Notes: a model not told the origin generated them from the sequence alone. DNA of 17,103 nucleotides from JACMRI01 sp043778625 (GCA_043778625.1 JAYWFU010000098.1:1-17103), one strand, 5' to 3'. Positions 6,427-15,543 are shown, numbered from the stretch's first letter. A program made the numbers and translations.

Positions 6427-7506
6427 ATGTTAGAAAAATTAGAAGCTATTAAACGCCGATTCGAAGAGGTTGAACAAAAACTAAGTGATCCGTCGGTAAT
6501 ATCCGACATGAAAAAATTTAAGGTATTTAACAAAGAATACAAAGACCTACAACCCATAATGGAAGCATTACACACCTACAAACAGGTGTTAATGAATATT
6601 GATGCCGCCAAAGAAATATTAGAGTTTGAAAAAGACGCGGATATGCGTGATATGGCTAAGGACGAACTGGAGGAGAGCCGTACGCTTCAATTAAAAATGG
6701 AAGACGATATTCGTATAATGATGATACCGCAAGACCCTGAAGACGACCGTAACGCCATAGTGGAGCTACGTGCAGGCACAGGAGGCGACGAGGCATCAAT
6801 ATTTGCAGGCGATTTGTTTAGAATGTACAGCAAGTTTTGCGACCGTCATGGTTTTAAACTAGAAGTAGTAGACCACAACGACGGTACTGCAGGCGGCTAC
6901 AAGGAAGTGGTATTTAACGTGATAGGCGAAAAAGCTTACGGAATAATGAAATACGAAAGTGGTGTGCATCGTGTACAACGCGTACCACAAACTGAAACCA
7001 TGGGGCGTGTACACACCTCAGCCGCTACAGTTATTGTAATGCCTGAGGCCGATGAATTTGATGTAGACGTGAGAGAAAGTGATATACGCAAAGATACTTT
7101 TTGTTCGAGCGGCGCGGGAGGGCAGTCAGTAAATACAACTTACTCGGCAGTACGTTTAACACACATTCCATCAGGTATTGTGGTGCAGTGCCAAGACGAA
7201 CGTTCGCAGATAAAAAACCACGCCAAGGCTTTAACCGTACTACGTGCACGCATCTACGAAATTGAGTACAGCAAGCGTATGGAAGAAGAAGGTAAACGAC
7301 GCAAAACAATGGTAAGCAGCGGCGACCGTAGTGCTAAAATTAGAACTTACAATTACCCACAAAGCCGTGTAACCGACCACCGCATAGGCTACACTATATA
7401 CAACCTACCTACCTACATGGACGGTGATATTATAGAAGTAATAGATGCACTACAAGTAGCTGATAATGCCGAAAAATTAAAAGAGGGTGGTTTTGCATTA
7501 TCATAA
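6427..7506 (+). CDS. prfA: Peptide chain release factor 1 (RF1)
   Basis: RF1 reads UAA and UAG in the ribosomal A site and triggers hydrolysis of peptidyl-tRNA. The 359 residues are the normal length. Seen: helical domain 1 (about 1-100); the stop-codon-reading tripeptide P-Q-T (187-189) in RVQRVPQTETMGR, where RF2 would have SPF; and the catalytic GGQ (231-233) in CSSGAGGQSVN, whose Gln is the usual methylation target. The CSSGAGGQSVNTTYSAVR form, in place of the proteobacterial RSSGAGGQHVN form, supports a Bacteroidota origin. The ATG at 6427 gives the canonical N-terminus and follows a good promoter. The acyltransferase gene begins 9 bases after its stop, so the two are probably co-transcribed. 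Confidence 0.97.
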   Translation: MLEKLEAIKRRFEEVEQKLSDPSVISDMKKFKVFNKEYKDLQPIMEALHTYKQVLMNIDAAKEILEFEKDADMRDMAKDELEESRTLQLKMEDDIRIMMIPQDPEDDRNAIVELRAGTGGDEASIFAGDLFRMYSKFCDRHGFKLEVVDHNDGTAGGYKEVVFNVIGEKAYGIMKYESGVHRVQRVPQTETMGRVHTSAATVIVMPEADEFDVDVRESDIRKDTFCSSGAGGQSVNTTYSAVRLTHIPSGIVVQCQDERSQIKNHAKALTVLRARIYEIEYSKRMEEEGKRRKTMVSSGDRSAKIRTYNYPQSRVTDHRIGYTIYNLPTYMDGDIIEVIDALQVADNAEKLKEGGFALS

Positions 7507-7515
7507 ATTATAGAT

Positions 7516-8583
7516 TTGAAATCGTTTTATTTAAAAGGATTAAATTCATATAGAGCCTTTGCTGCGTTTGTTGTGGTTGTTGGTCATATTGAAATTTTTA
7601 AACAAAAACACAATTTCAATAATTTACTACACTTATCTTTTTTTAAATACACAGGGCAACACATCAGTGTTATTTTATTTTTTGCGTTAAGTGGTTTTTT
7701 AATCACTACATTATTATTACACGAAAAACAAAATAAAGGCTTTATTAACGTTAAACAATTTTATTTAAGGCGCATATTTAGAGTTTGGCCTTTGTATTAC
7801 CTAATATTGCTATTGTCGTACCTATTGCTTAGCTACTCGCCATCTTTGCGTACTACTTTACTTTGCGTAACTATTTTTCCTAACATCGCCCATGCAATAG
7901 GCATAGGGTGGGTGGCAAGCCCGCCAGTGTGGTCAATAGGTGTTGAGGAACAATTTTATATTGGATGGCCATTAGTAGTAAAACATGTTAATAAACTACT
8001 AATTATACTCGTTGTTTTATTTATTATCCTAACATTATTACCTCATGTTTTAACTCCACTATTACTAAAGTTAAACGTACCCATACACACTGTAACTAAT
8101 ATTAGTGCCATATTTTATGGTACAAAATTTAACTGTATGATTGTTGGAGGCATAGTTGCCGTTTTGTACAACAAAAAGCATCTATTAATTCAGCTACTAA
8201 ACTACACCACAGGTATTGCTTATGGTTTTGTTATATTACCATTTGTACTTTGGTTTAGTGGCTACCACATTAACTACTTTACTGATGAGTTATACGCCAT
8301 TCTATTTTCAATATCAATAGTAAATATATCTACCAATACTAACATAGTAAATATTGATTTTAAACCTATTAATTATTTAGGCAAAATATCTTATGGTATT
8401 TACATGTATCATTGGATTGTTTTAGAACTATTATTCAAACTATCATTTTTCCAAACTGAACACCACTCTTCCTTTAATGCTGTATTGTATGGCGCCGTGT
8501 TCGGGATAACTATTTGCATTGCAGCACTATCTTACCAATTTATTGAACAGCCGTTATTAAGTTGGAAAGAACGCCTTAACTAA
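7516..8583 (+). CDS. Acyltransferase 3 family membrane protein (TTG start)
   Basis: This is an integral membrane acyltransferase of the family that O-acylates surface polysaccharides or other envelope sugars; the acceptor cannot be told from sequence. The 355 residues contain about ten hydrophobic segments. Seen: the N-terminal KGLNSYRAFAAFVVVVGH ending in the family's conserved His24; RRIFRVWPLYY (85-95) matching the R-x-x-R-hydrophobic-P-Y motif; SIGVEEQFY (140-148) with the conserved acidic pair; YLGKISYGIYMYHW near the C-terminus; and a final FIEQPL. The conserved region begins at residue 6, and an in-frame TAA at 7504 (the prfA stop) leaves TTG 7516 as the only usual start codon. The 9-base gap to prfA suggests a shared transcript. 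No polysaccharide gene is nearby, so the target is unknown. Confidence 0.9.
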   Translation: MKSFYLKGLNSYRAFAAFVVVVGHIEIFKQKHNFNNLLHLSFFKYTGQHISVILFFALSGFLITTLLLHEKQNKGFINVKQFYLRRIFRVWPLYYLILLLSYLLLSYSPSLRTTLLCVTIFPNIAHAIGIGWVASPPVWSIGVEEQFYIGWPLVVKHVNKLLIILVVLFIILTLLPHVLTPLLLKLNVPIHTVTNISAIFYGTKFNCMIVGGIVAVLYNKKHLLIQLLNYTTGIAYGFVILPFVLWFSGYHINYFTDELYAILFSISIVNISTNTNIVNIDFKPINYLGKISYGIYMYHWIVLELLFKLSFFQTEHHSSFNAVLYGAVFGITICIAALSYQFIEQPLLSWKERLN

Positions 8584-8644
8584 AAAGCAAGTGGCTATAA
8601 AGCACACTTTAAATAATAAAAACAACCTATTAAATTAATACTAT

Positions 8645-8652
8645 TATCTTTG
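8645..8652 (+). promoter_or_regulatory. -7 box upstream of the DUF898/M48 pair
   Basis: TATCTTTG fits TAnnTTTG and lies 37 bases before the ATG at 8690, implying a leader of about 30 nt. No TTG is present at the -33 position, so only the -7 element supports it. Confidence 0.45.
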
Positions 8653-8689
8653 AAAGACTAACTAACTATTTTAATTGCAAATTACCATT

Positions 8690-9643
8690 ATGGAAAACAA
8701 CGAATTTAACAAGCTACTAAAGTTTAACGGCGATAACGCTAAAGCTATTGGATTAATAATTATTAATCAAATTTTAACCATTATTACTCTTGGTATTTAT
8801 TACCCTTGGGCTAAAGCTGCTAGTTTAAAATACATATACGGCGAAAGCGAATACATGGAATCTCGCTTTGAGTTTCATGGTACGGGTAAAGAAATGTTTA
8901 AGGGCTTTATTAAAGCCGTTGCGTTTATAGTAGTCGTTTATGGAATGTTTTTTGCGTGTATGCTTTCACAAAATATGCCACTTATGATTGGTGGTTATTT
9001 ATTTTTTGTAATAGCTATAGTTTTAGTTATGCCTATTGCAATACACGGTAGTAATAAATACCGTTTATCACGCTCGTCGTGGAGAGGCATACACTTTGGT
9101 TACAGAGGCGATTTAAAAGAATTTACCCAATTATTTTTAAAAGAAATAGGTTTAACCATTGTAACCTTTGGAATATACAGCGCCTGGATGCACGCCTCGT
9201 TGCGCAACTACATCATAGGGCACACACGTTTTGGTAATATTGAGTTTAAATTTACGGGTACAGGCGATAAATTATTTTTTATACGTTTAAAAGGAATATT
9301 TCTAATTATTATCACCCTAGGTATTTATAGCTTTTGGTATATGAAGGAGTTAGTAGCTTATGAAGTAAACAATACCAAAATAATACAAGGTAACAAGGAG
9401 ATAAATATACGTTCTACCCTATCGGGCGGCGATATATTTGTATTAATTATAACCAATTACTTAATCATTATTTTTACGTTAGGCATTGGTGTAGGCATAG
9501 CGCTCAACCGTTCGATGCGTATCATATTCAGTAATATTGAGTTTGATAGCGAAATAGATACCACCAACTTAATTCAAACCGAAGAAGAATACAAGGACGC
9601 TACAGGTGACGACATGACTGATATGTTAGACATATCAATTTAA
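8690..9643 (+). CDS. DUF898 (YjgN-like) integral membrane protein
   Basis: The protein has 317 residues from ATG 8690; a TTG at 8675 in the same frame would add only five residues and is less likely. Three copies of a repeat can be seen: LTIITLGIYYPWAKAASLKYI (from residue 29), LTIVTFGIYSAWMHASLRNYI (from 155) and LIIITLGIYSFWYMKELVAY (from 205). Each is a membrane helix ending in GIY-x2-W; the first two are followed by an F-E/K-F-x-GTG segment. There is also the family-typical SRSSWRGIHFGYRGD (127-141). This internal repetition fits DUF898. About six to eight membrane segments are expected, with an acidic C-terminal tail (292-313). The biochemical role of the family is not established. The M48 peptidase gene starts 22 bases downstream; this pairing recurs in Proteobacteria and Bacteroidota, suggesting a shared envelope function. 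Confidence 0.9.
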   Translation: MENNEFNKLLKFNGDNAKAIGLIIINQILTIITLGIYYPWAKAASLKYIYGESEYMESRFEFHGTGKEMFKGFIKAVAFIVVVYGMFFACMLSQNMPLMIGGYLFFVIAIVLVMPIAIHGSNKYRLSRSSWRGIHFGYRGDLKEFTQLFLKEIGLTIVTFGIYSAWMHASLRNYIIGHTRFGNIEFKFTGTGDKLFFIRLKGIFLIIITLGIYSFWYMKELVAYEVNNTKIIQGNKEINIRSTLSGGDIFVLIITNYLIIIFTLGIGVGIALNRSMRIIFSNIEFDSEIDTTNLIQTEEEYKDATGDDMTDMLDISI

Positions 9644-9665
9644 GTTTAAAATACAACCTACACAA

Positions 9666-10757
9666 ATGCAAAATAAGTGCGTTTACTTTGATGGATTATC
9701 AGCATTGGCTCACCCATGCTCGTTACACATTGAGGAAGACGCACTTATTATTTTATTAACTGAACACAACAATGCTAGATTAGTTTTTGATAAATTAAGT
9801 ATTGCCAACGTACATTTAAACGTTAATCATCTTACCATTAAAATAGGTGAGTACCCACACAAAGTTATTGAGGCGCAAGGCGATGATGTTACTGCTTGCT
9901 ACCAGCAACTATCAAATTATGGCTTTACTAACGCCATAACGCCTGTGTTTACCACCTACATAGTACCCAAGGTTATTGCCATAGTAGCATTATTTGTAGG
10001 CTTGTGCGTAGTTGGTTTTTTTGTAGTGTTACCATGGGCAGCCGAAAAAGCAGCAACTCTTATCCCTATTAAAGCCGAAATACAATTAGGTAACTCGTTA
10101 GCAGCATCGTTTACCGAAAGCGAAATGGTAAATGATTCGGCTACATTATGCGCCAACGCATTTGTAAAACAATTAAACACGGGTAGCCAATATCCTATAC
10201 ACATTACCGTTATTCAATCGTCCGAAATTAATGCCTTTGCACTACCTGGTGGCAATATTGTGGTATACACTGGTATTATTAATAAAATGAAAACGCACCA
10301 AGAATTTGCCGCATTACTAGGGCACGAAATATCGCACGTAAATTATCAACATTCACTTAAAAACATTTGCCGTACACTTTCCTCAAGTTTATTTATTGGC
10401 GTGCTATTGGGCGATGTTAGTGGCATAAGCGCAGGTATATTGCAACAAGCCAATGAATTTAAGCAACTTAATTATTCGCGCGAACTTGAAACTCAAGCTG
10501 ACGAGCAAGGTTTACAATTAATGGTTACGAATAAAATTAGCCCCAAAGGTATGATTGACTTGCTAACATTACTACAACAAGAAGCTAGTGATATGCCAGA
10601 GGTAATGAAGTACTTTAGCACACACCCACAAACAGAAGATAGAATTAATAACATTAAATTAAAACCTAGCGCTAAGTTAGTATTTGCTCCTAAGCCTGCA
10701 TTACAACACAGCTTTGAAAAACTACAAAGTACTATTAGTAATGAGCAAATAAAATAA
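9666..10757 (+). CDS. M48 family zinc metallopeptidase, membrane-anchored
   Basis: The protein has 363 residues. Residues 1-98 form a soluble N-terminal domain, 100-122 a single membrane segment, and the rest a peptidase domain. Seen: the zinc-binding helix HEISH (220-224); a downstream ELETQAD where Glu275 is the expected third zinc ligand; the family motif FALPGGNIVVYTGII (191-205); and STHPQTEDRI (318-327), which often marks substrate-side elements in M48 peptidases. There is no N-terminal signal peptide, so residues 1-98 are probably cytoplasmic and the catalytic domain lies across the membrane. M48 enzymes degrade misfolded or damaged membrane and envelope proteins; the substrate here is unknown. 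It follows the DUF898 gene by 22 bases and is surely co-transcribed with it. It ends convergently with the outer-membrane operon. Confidence 0.93.
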   Translation: MQNKCVYFDGLSALAHPCSLHIEEDALIILLTEHNNARLVFDKLSIANVHLNVNHLTIKIGEYPHKVIEAQGDDVTACYQQLSNYGFTNAITPVFTTYIVPKVIAIVALFVGLCVVGFFVVLPWAAEKAATLIPIKAEIQLGNSLAASFTESEMVNDSATLCANAFVKQLNTGSQYPIHITVIQSSEINAFALPGGNIVVYTGIINKMKTHQEFAALLGHEISHVNYQHSLKNICRTLSSSLFIGVLLGDVSGISAGILQQANEFKQLNYSRELETQADEQGLQLMVTNKISPKGMIDLLTLLQQEASDMPEVMKYFSTHPQTEDRINNIKLKPSAKLVFAPKPALQHSFEKLQSTISNEQIK

Positions 10758-10825
10758 AAGTTTAGTTTAAATTACCTTGATTGGATATTAATAATAGCTT
10801 AATTAACTATTTTAATACGTGGTAT

Positions 10826-11368
10826 TTAATATTTATTAATGCTTCCATCGTTTACTTGAAATAATATATCGTGATTAAAATAGGTTGAAAGTACCGGTAT
10901 TATTATTTTTTGAGGATTAATCTGTAGTTTAAAATCCAGAAGGGCTTTGGAAACATTAGATTTTTCGCCAAAATTGTTTACTCTAATTTGTGCCTGTGTA
11001 GTGTAAGCCACGTTGTTTATTGTTATAGTTCCTTGCAAATTATGATAAGTATCGTCATTTTCATCTTTTATCAACCCCCAAATACCTTGCTCCAAATTAG
11101 CAGTAAAATCAAAGCTGATGTTTGTTTCTGTTACAAGCAAACTATCTATACGCTTGTTATTAGTAGTTAACTGATTGAGTAGTGTGCTAAAAGTTAAATC
11201 GTTATTTACTACATTTAACTTTAATACGCCGTTGTTTTGTTCGTATACCACAATAAGCGTATCGTTAAATGTAGTTTCAATAGCATAGCGAGTATTAGCC
11301 AGTTGTGATTGAGCAGTACAGGTTGATGCACAAATAATTATACTATATACGAGAATTAACTTATTCAT
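10826..11368 (-). CDS. Small secreted protein, third gene of the receptor operon; possibly YceI-like
   Basis: The protein has 180 residues with an N-terminal signal sequence (about 1-19; hydrophobic ILVYSIIICAS, probable cleavage after CTAQ). Cys17 does not fit a lipobox well, so a soluble periplasmic protein is more likely than a lipoprotein. The rest looks beta-rich. Residues around 113-150 (GTITINNVAYTTQAQIRV, then LLDFKLQINPQKIIIP) weakly resemble the beta strands of YceI-like proteins, which bind lipids such as isoprenoids; this is only a pattern resemblance and the main YceI landmarks are not clear. It starts two bases after the DUF4249 stop codon, so translation is probably coupled. 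It is the last gene before a convergent gap. Confidence 0.75.
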   Translation of the reverse strand: MNKLILVYSIIICASTCTAQSQLANTRYAIETTFNDTLIVVYEQNNGVLKLNVVNNDLTFSTLLNQLTTNNKRIDSLLVTETNISFDFTANLEQGIWGLIKDENDDTYHNLQGTITINNVAYTTQAQIRVNNFGEKSNVSKALLDFKLQINPQKIIIPVLSTYFNHDILFQVNDGSINKY

Positions 11369-11370
11369 TA

Positions 11371-12303
11371 TTACTTAATTGTAATAGTTTTGCGACTAAT
11401 CGTGGCTACCGAAAAACATCCTAACGCCTTGTAGCGTGGCTCTTTACTATCCTTATGAGTTACGTTTATAACATTACTAGGCACGTTAGTAGGTGGGCTT
11501 GCAAATAGGCCACTATTGTTTATTTGGTTTTGCGCTAAATTAAAAAATATGTATCCAAACTGATCAATGGCATTAGCCTCAATAGTTACTACATCGCCCT
11601 TTTGAAAATTTATAGGACTTATATCTCTTACAATCGGTGGTATTATAAATACACCATCACTACCTGGACCAAAAGCGGCATCATACGCTAACGCAATTTG
11701 TTTTGTTTCTCCAATACGTCCTCCGTTAAGAAAAGTTTTGAACCACGTATAATTGGCTCGTCCTGCAATATCGCGCGCTTTCATATCTAATTTAAAACCA
11801 GCTTTTTCAATAGTATCTTTAGTAGTAGGGTTTATTACCACTTTGTTTTCTTTTTGCCATAACGAATCTATTTTTAATACTTCGTCACTAAAACTGTATG
11901 CTTCGTAACGCTCACCTTTGTGTACAATAATTAATTTGTGAAGTAAAAATGGTAGCGTTAATTTGCTTGTAAATATATTGCCTGAAGTGGGTGTCCACGA
12001 ATAGTCGCCCGTATTGTTAGCATCGGTAAAGGTTATTATACGCGTAGTGTCCTTGGTGGTAAATGGTGGAAACGCAGGTATCATAGTTTCTATAGTTACC
12101 GTAGCCCCAGTAACAGCAGGTGCTGCCGAGGTTTCAAAATAAGGTTGTGTAAACCTTAGTTTAATGGTTTGCGTGGTAGTATCGTCGTTCAAAAAAGCGT
12201 CTACCACCAATTGTTGCTCCCCCTCTTGCAGGGTTACATTTATTTTTTCTTCGCAACTTATTAGTAATAATGAGCTTACAAATGCTATGATTATTTTTTT
12301 CAT
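11371..12303 (-). CDS. DUF4249 family lipoprotein
   Basis: The protein has 310 residues starting with a lipoprotein signal (MKKIIIAFVSSLLLISC), with the lipidation Cys at 17. The mature N-terminus has the DUF4249 character: an acidic EEK start, then QQLVVDAFLNDD, and a strand region with a conserved threonine-rich IKLRFTQPYF...VTGATVTI. Members are known as Bacteroidota outer-membrane lipoproteins encoded next to TonB-dependent receptors; their role is not established, and a ligand-binding or receptor-lid partner is a reasonable inference by analogy with SusD. The gene lies 31 bases after the receptor stop and two bases before the next gene, so all three are probably one transcript. I see nothing damaged in it. 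Confidence 0.9.
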   Translation of the reverse strand: MKKIIIAFVSSLLLISCEEKINVTLQEGEQQLVVDAFLNDDTTTQTIKLRFTQPYFETSAAPAVTGATVTIETMIPAFPPFTTKDTTRIITFTDANNTGDYSWTPTSGNIFTSKLTLPFLLHKLIIVHKGERYEAYSFSDEVLKIDSLWQKENKVVINPTTKDTIEKAGFKLDMKARDIAGRANYTWFKTFLNGGRIGETKQIALAYDAAFGPGSDGVFIIPPIVRDISPINFQKGDVVTIEANAIDQFGYIFFNLAQNQINNSGLFASPPTNVPSNVINVTHKDSKEPRYKALGCFSVATISRKTITIK

Positions 12304-12334
12304 AATAGTAATTTGATATAAATAATAAAGGGAA

Positions 12335-14755
12335 TTAAAATTTAAAATTATAGGTAATAGCGGGTATTGCTCGGGCTATAACGCTATAACGTATGGCATC
12401 AGTTTGCGCTAAATTATCAGCGTTGCGCTGAAAATAAATACTAAACGCATTGTGGCGTGCATACACGTTGTATACGCTAAATACCCAGTTACTTTCGTAG
12501 GTTGGTTTTTTACATACCTTAGCTAGTATACCTGGTAAGGTATACCATTTGGCTTTCTTTTTATCATTAGTTATTTGAAACGATAAGTCTAATCTATGAT
12601 AAGCAGGTATACGTACATTGTTGCGGTAGTTGTACGTATTGTTAGGTATAACCAACCCTTGTACCGTAGCGCGTGTAGTAGGAAACGTAGCAGGCGTACC
12701 CGAGCTATACACAAAGTTAGCCGATAGGGTATACTTAGGGTTAAAATCGTAGTTACACACAATGCTTAAGTTGTGCGGCTTGTCGTAACGGTTAGCATAC
12801 CAATTGCCATTGTTAATGGTAGATACCTTACGTTCTGTACGAGCTAAGGTATAACTTATCCAACCATTAAATTTACCCTGTGTTTTTTTAAAAAACAATT
12901 CAACCCCATAGGCCCTACCTTTACCGCTTACTAAATCGCCCTCCAATAGCTTGTTTAATAGTAGGTTAGCGCCATCAACATAATCTACTTGGTTACGCAT
13001 ATCTTTGTAATACACCTCTACTGAGGTTTCGTATTTGTTTTTTTTAAGATTTTTAAAATAACCTAGTGTGTATTGGTCAGCTTGTTGTGGCTTAGTGTTT
13101 ACGGTGGCTGGCGTCCATACATCTAACGGAGTTGATGCTGTGGTATTACTAATTAAATGCAAATATTGGTTCATACGGTTGTAGCTTGCTTTTACTGAGC
13201 TAGTTTCCGTTAGTTCGTATTTAAGACTCAAACGAGGCTCTAAATTATTATACACGTGTTGTATTTGTCCTTTACTATACTTAGTGCTACCACCATTAGC
13301 AAGCGTGTCGCGGGTAAAGTTACCCACGGTATCTTTGTAGTGATACACTGTACCCGGCCCTATGTTTATCCAGTTGCTAAAACGTATGCCATACTGTGCT
13401 GATAAACGCCCTGTAACTATTTGTTCGTTGCCAATGTAGGCGGAGTTTTCAATAGTATATTTTTTTTCGTCGCCAAAGGTTCTTTTAGGTTCGGTACTTG
13501 CACTTTGAAACGTAAATAACCCGGGGTCAAACGTATAAAATGTACTATTTAAACCAAACGTTATGGTGTTTTTACTATTCAAATAATAGGTAAATTCGGG
13601 TTTAATGGCGTAATTAATAATGTTTGATTTCCAGCTAAAGCCACTGGTATCAGTACCTACGCCTAAGCTATAATTATAATTGCTGTATATTAACGATACG
13701 TTGCTAAACAATTTTGGGTTAAATACGTGGTTGTAACGCACGGTGGCAGTGGTGTTGCCCCAATCAAAACCAAAACCATTTTTACCTCCAAACTTAAACT
13801 TATCCTTACCCAAGTAACCCGACACGTACACACGGTCTTTTTCGGTAATCATATAACTTGCCTTAACCGTAAAATCATAAAAATAGGCAATTGCATTTTT
13901 TATAGCATCGTTTTTTGAAAACGGAAAAAACAATTTGTCAAAATAACTACGGCGTCCTGCTACTAAAAACGAACCTTTGTTTTTTACAATTGGTCCTTCA
14001 ATGGCAAAGCGCGAAAATATAGTACCAATACCGCCCGAACCGCTCCACTCCTTGTTGTTACCGTCTTTCATACGTACATCTAACAACGACGATAATCGTC
14101 CGCCGTACTGGGCTGGTATACCACCTTTTACTAACTTAACATCTTTAACAGCATCCGGATTAAAGACCGAAAAGAATCCAAACAAGTGCGATGATTGAAA
14201 CACAGGGGCTTCGTCCAAGAGTATTAAATTTTGATCAATACCACCACCTCGCACATTAAAACCACTTGCACCTTCGCCTACTGTGCTTACACCTGGCAAT
14301 AGTTGTATGGCACGTATAATATCTACCTCGCCAAGCAATGCTGGAATTTTATTTATTTGTTTTATATCCAATTTTTGCACACTCATTTCAACACTCTTAA
14401 TGTTGTTGTCACCAGCTTCGGCTTGTATTACTACTTCTTTTAAATCAGTGTTTTTTTCGTTTAACTCCACATTTAATTTAGTATCCGCATTTAAACTAAT
14501 TGGGAAACTTTGTGTTGCGTAGCCCACATAATTTATATTAATTGTGTAATTACCTTGGGGTAAAGTAAGGGAGTAAAACCCGTATATATTAGCGGCAACG
14601 CCTACCCCTGTTAGCTCTTTAACCGAAACTGGTGCACCTATAAGCACTTCGCCATTTTTAGCATCTTTAATAGTACCGCTTATAGTAAACTTTTGTGCTA
14701 GTGAAACGTTTAATAGTGTTACACATAGTGTTAGTGTTGTTAGTATTGACTTCAT
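12335..14755 (-). CDS. TonB-dependent outer-membrane receptor with CarboxypepD_reg-like domain
   Basis: The protein has 806 residues. Seen: a signal peptide (1-20, cut after SLA or AQ); a carboxypeptidase-regulatory-like beta domain (about 23-100, GTIKDAKNGEVLIGAPVSVK through GYATQSFPI); a plug domain (about 128-232) with GFNVRGGGIDQNLILLDEAPVF and the PAQYGGRLSSLLDVR motif; then a long barrel of alternating strands; and a C-terminal Phe (ITYNFKF) as needed for BamA-dependent assembly. It actively imports a ligand across the outer membrane using TonB energy. It is shorter than SusC proteins and the partner is a DUF4249 lipoprotein rather than SusD, so glycan uptake is not implied. The ligand could be a metal chelate, peptide or small molecule; sequence alone does not say. 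No sigma/anti-sigma regulator is adjacent. Confidence 0.94.
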   Translation of the reverse strand: MKSILTTLTLCVTLLNVSLAQKFTISGTIKDAKNGEVLIGAPVSVKELTGVGVAANIYGFYSLTLPQGNYTININYVGYATQSFPISLNADTKLNVELNEKNTDLKEVVIQAEAGDNNIKSVEMSVQKLDIKQINKIPALLGEVDIIRAIQLLPGVSTVGEGASGFNVRGGGIDQNLILLDEAPVFQSSHLFGFFSVFNPDAVKDVKLVKGGIPAQYGGRLSSLLDVRMKDGNNKEWSGSGGIGTIFSRFAIEGPIVKNKGSFLVAGRRSYFDKLFFPFSKNDAIKNAIAYFYDFTVKASYMITEKDRVYVSGYLGKDKFKFGGKNGFGFDWGNTTATVRYNHVFNPKLFSNVSLIYSNYNYSLGVGTDTSGFSWKSNIINYAIKPEFTYYLNSKNTITFGLNSTFYTFDPGLFTFQSASTEPKRTFGDEKKYTIENSAYIGNEQIVTGRLSAQYGIRFSNWINIGPGTVYHYKDTVGNFTRDTLANGGSTKYSKGQIQHVYNNLEPRLSLKYELTETSSVKASYNRMNQYLHLISNTTASTPLDVWTPATVNTKPQQADQYTLGYFKNLKKNKYETSVEVYYKDMRNQVDYVDGANLLLNKLLEGDLVSGKGRAYGVELFFKKTQGKFNGWISYTLARTERKVSTINNGNWYANRYDKPHNLSIVCNYDFNPKYTLSANFVYSSGTPATFPTTRATVQGLVIPNNTYNYRNNVRIPAYHRLDLSFQITNDKKKAKWYTLPGILAKVCKKPTYESNWVFSVYNVYARHNAFSIYFQRNADNLAQTDAIRYSVIARAIPAITYNFKF

Positions 14756-15027
14756 ATAATAATTGGCTTTTGATGTTTTTTTGAGATGTTAAAAATAGTA
14801 ATTATTTTACAGGAAACGTTTTTTTTGTAAAGTGTTTCGTGCGATTTTTAACCAATATTAATACGTTTAATTACGTTGCTAGATGATGTACTATTATTAA
14901 TTATTATGTAGCTAAATTTAAACGAGTTTTAACATAATTTATTTAGTTTAAAATTTGATTAGCTACGCCATATAGTTTGGTATTTATGGTTAATTTTAAC
15001 ACTAAATAAATTATGTAATTATTAATT

Positions 15028-15543
15028 ATGATTGTAAAACCTACCCCTGCAGATGTACCCGCTTATTATACCTATTACTTAAACTTAGTAACTGCAAACG
15101 ACCTACAAACCGCACTGGTAAACAATTGTAACACTACCGTAAGTTTGTTTACTACCATTGCCGAGGATAAAGCATGCTACGCCTATGCGCCTAATAAATG
15201 GACAATAAAGCAAGTGCTTAATCACATCATTGATTGCGAGCGAGTGTTTCAATATCGTGCATTACGATTTATGCGTAATGATGCCACTAACTTAGCTGGT
15301 TTTGACGAAAACAATTATGCTATTAATGACAATACCCCTTCAAAAACTCTTGCCGAATTAATTGAAGAGTTTAAAATAGTACGCGTAGCTACACTTGCAC
15401 TATATAGTAATGTAACTCCTGCAATGCTTGATTTTAAAGGTGTGGCTAACAATAACCCACTAACCGCCAGAGGGCTAGGTTGGTTTGTTGTGGGGCATGC
15501 TATACACCATTGTAATGTAGTAAAAGAAAAATATATTAGTTAG
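15028..15543 (+). CDS. DinB-like superfamily protein
   Basis: The protein has 171 residues and the four-helix DinB/YfiT-like pattern. His66 in NKWTIKQVLNHIIDCERV and the C-terminal GHAIHHCNVV (His157, His160, His161) are the expected three metal-ligand positions. The family includes bacillithiol transferases, damage-induced proteins and other thiol- or metal-dependent hydrolases; nothing here decides among them. The ATG at 15028 opens the conserved part directly. The intergenic region 14756-15027 (272 bases) separates it from the divergent receptor operon. It is AT-rich with near-miss promoter boxes (for instance ATAGTTTG at about 14972) and no other gene. Its last eight bases overlap the 3' end of the converging hydroxylase gene. 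Confidence 0.88.
   Translation: MIVKPTPADVPAYYTYYLNLVTANDLQTALVNNCNTTVSLFTTIAEDKACYAYAPNKWTIKQVLNHIIDCERVFQYRALRFMRNDATNLAGFDENNYAINDNTPSKTLAELIEEFKIVRVATLALYSNVTPAMLDFKGVANNNPLTARGLGWFVVGHAIHHCNVVKEKYIS

Noticed and set aside
10793..10811. AT-rich palindrome centred on TTAATTAA between convergent genes as a bidirectional terminator
   Set aside because: The arms have a C-C mismatch and only A-T pairs near the loop, too weak to call a terminator.
13727..14522. Plus-strand open frames inside the TonB-dependent receptor gene
   Set aside because: They are antisense shadows of a conserved coding sequence.
14790..14797. Receptor promoter box on the minus strand (TATTTTTA)
   Set aside because: It lacks the final G of TAnnTTTG and has no supporting -33 element in an AT-rich region.
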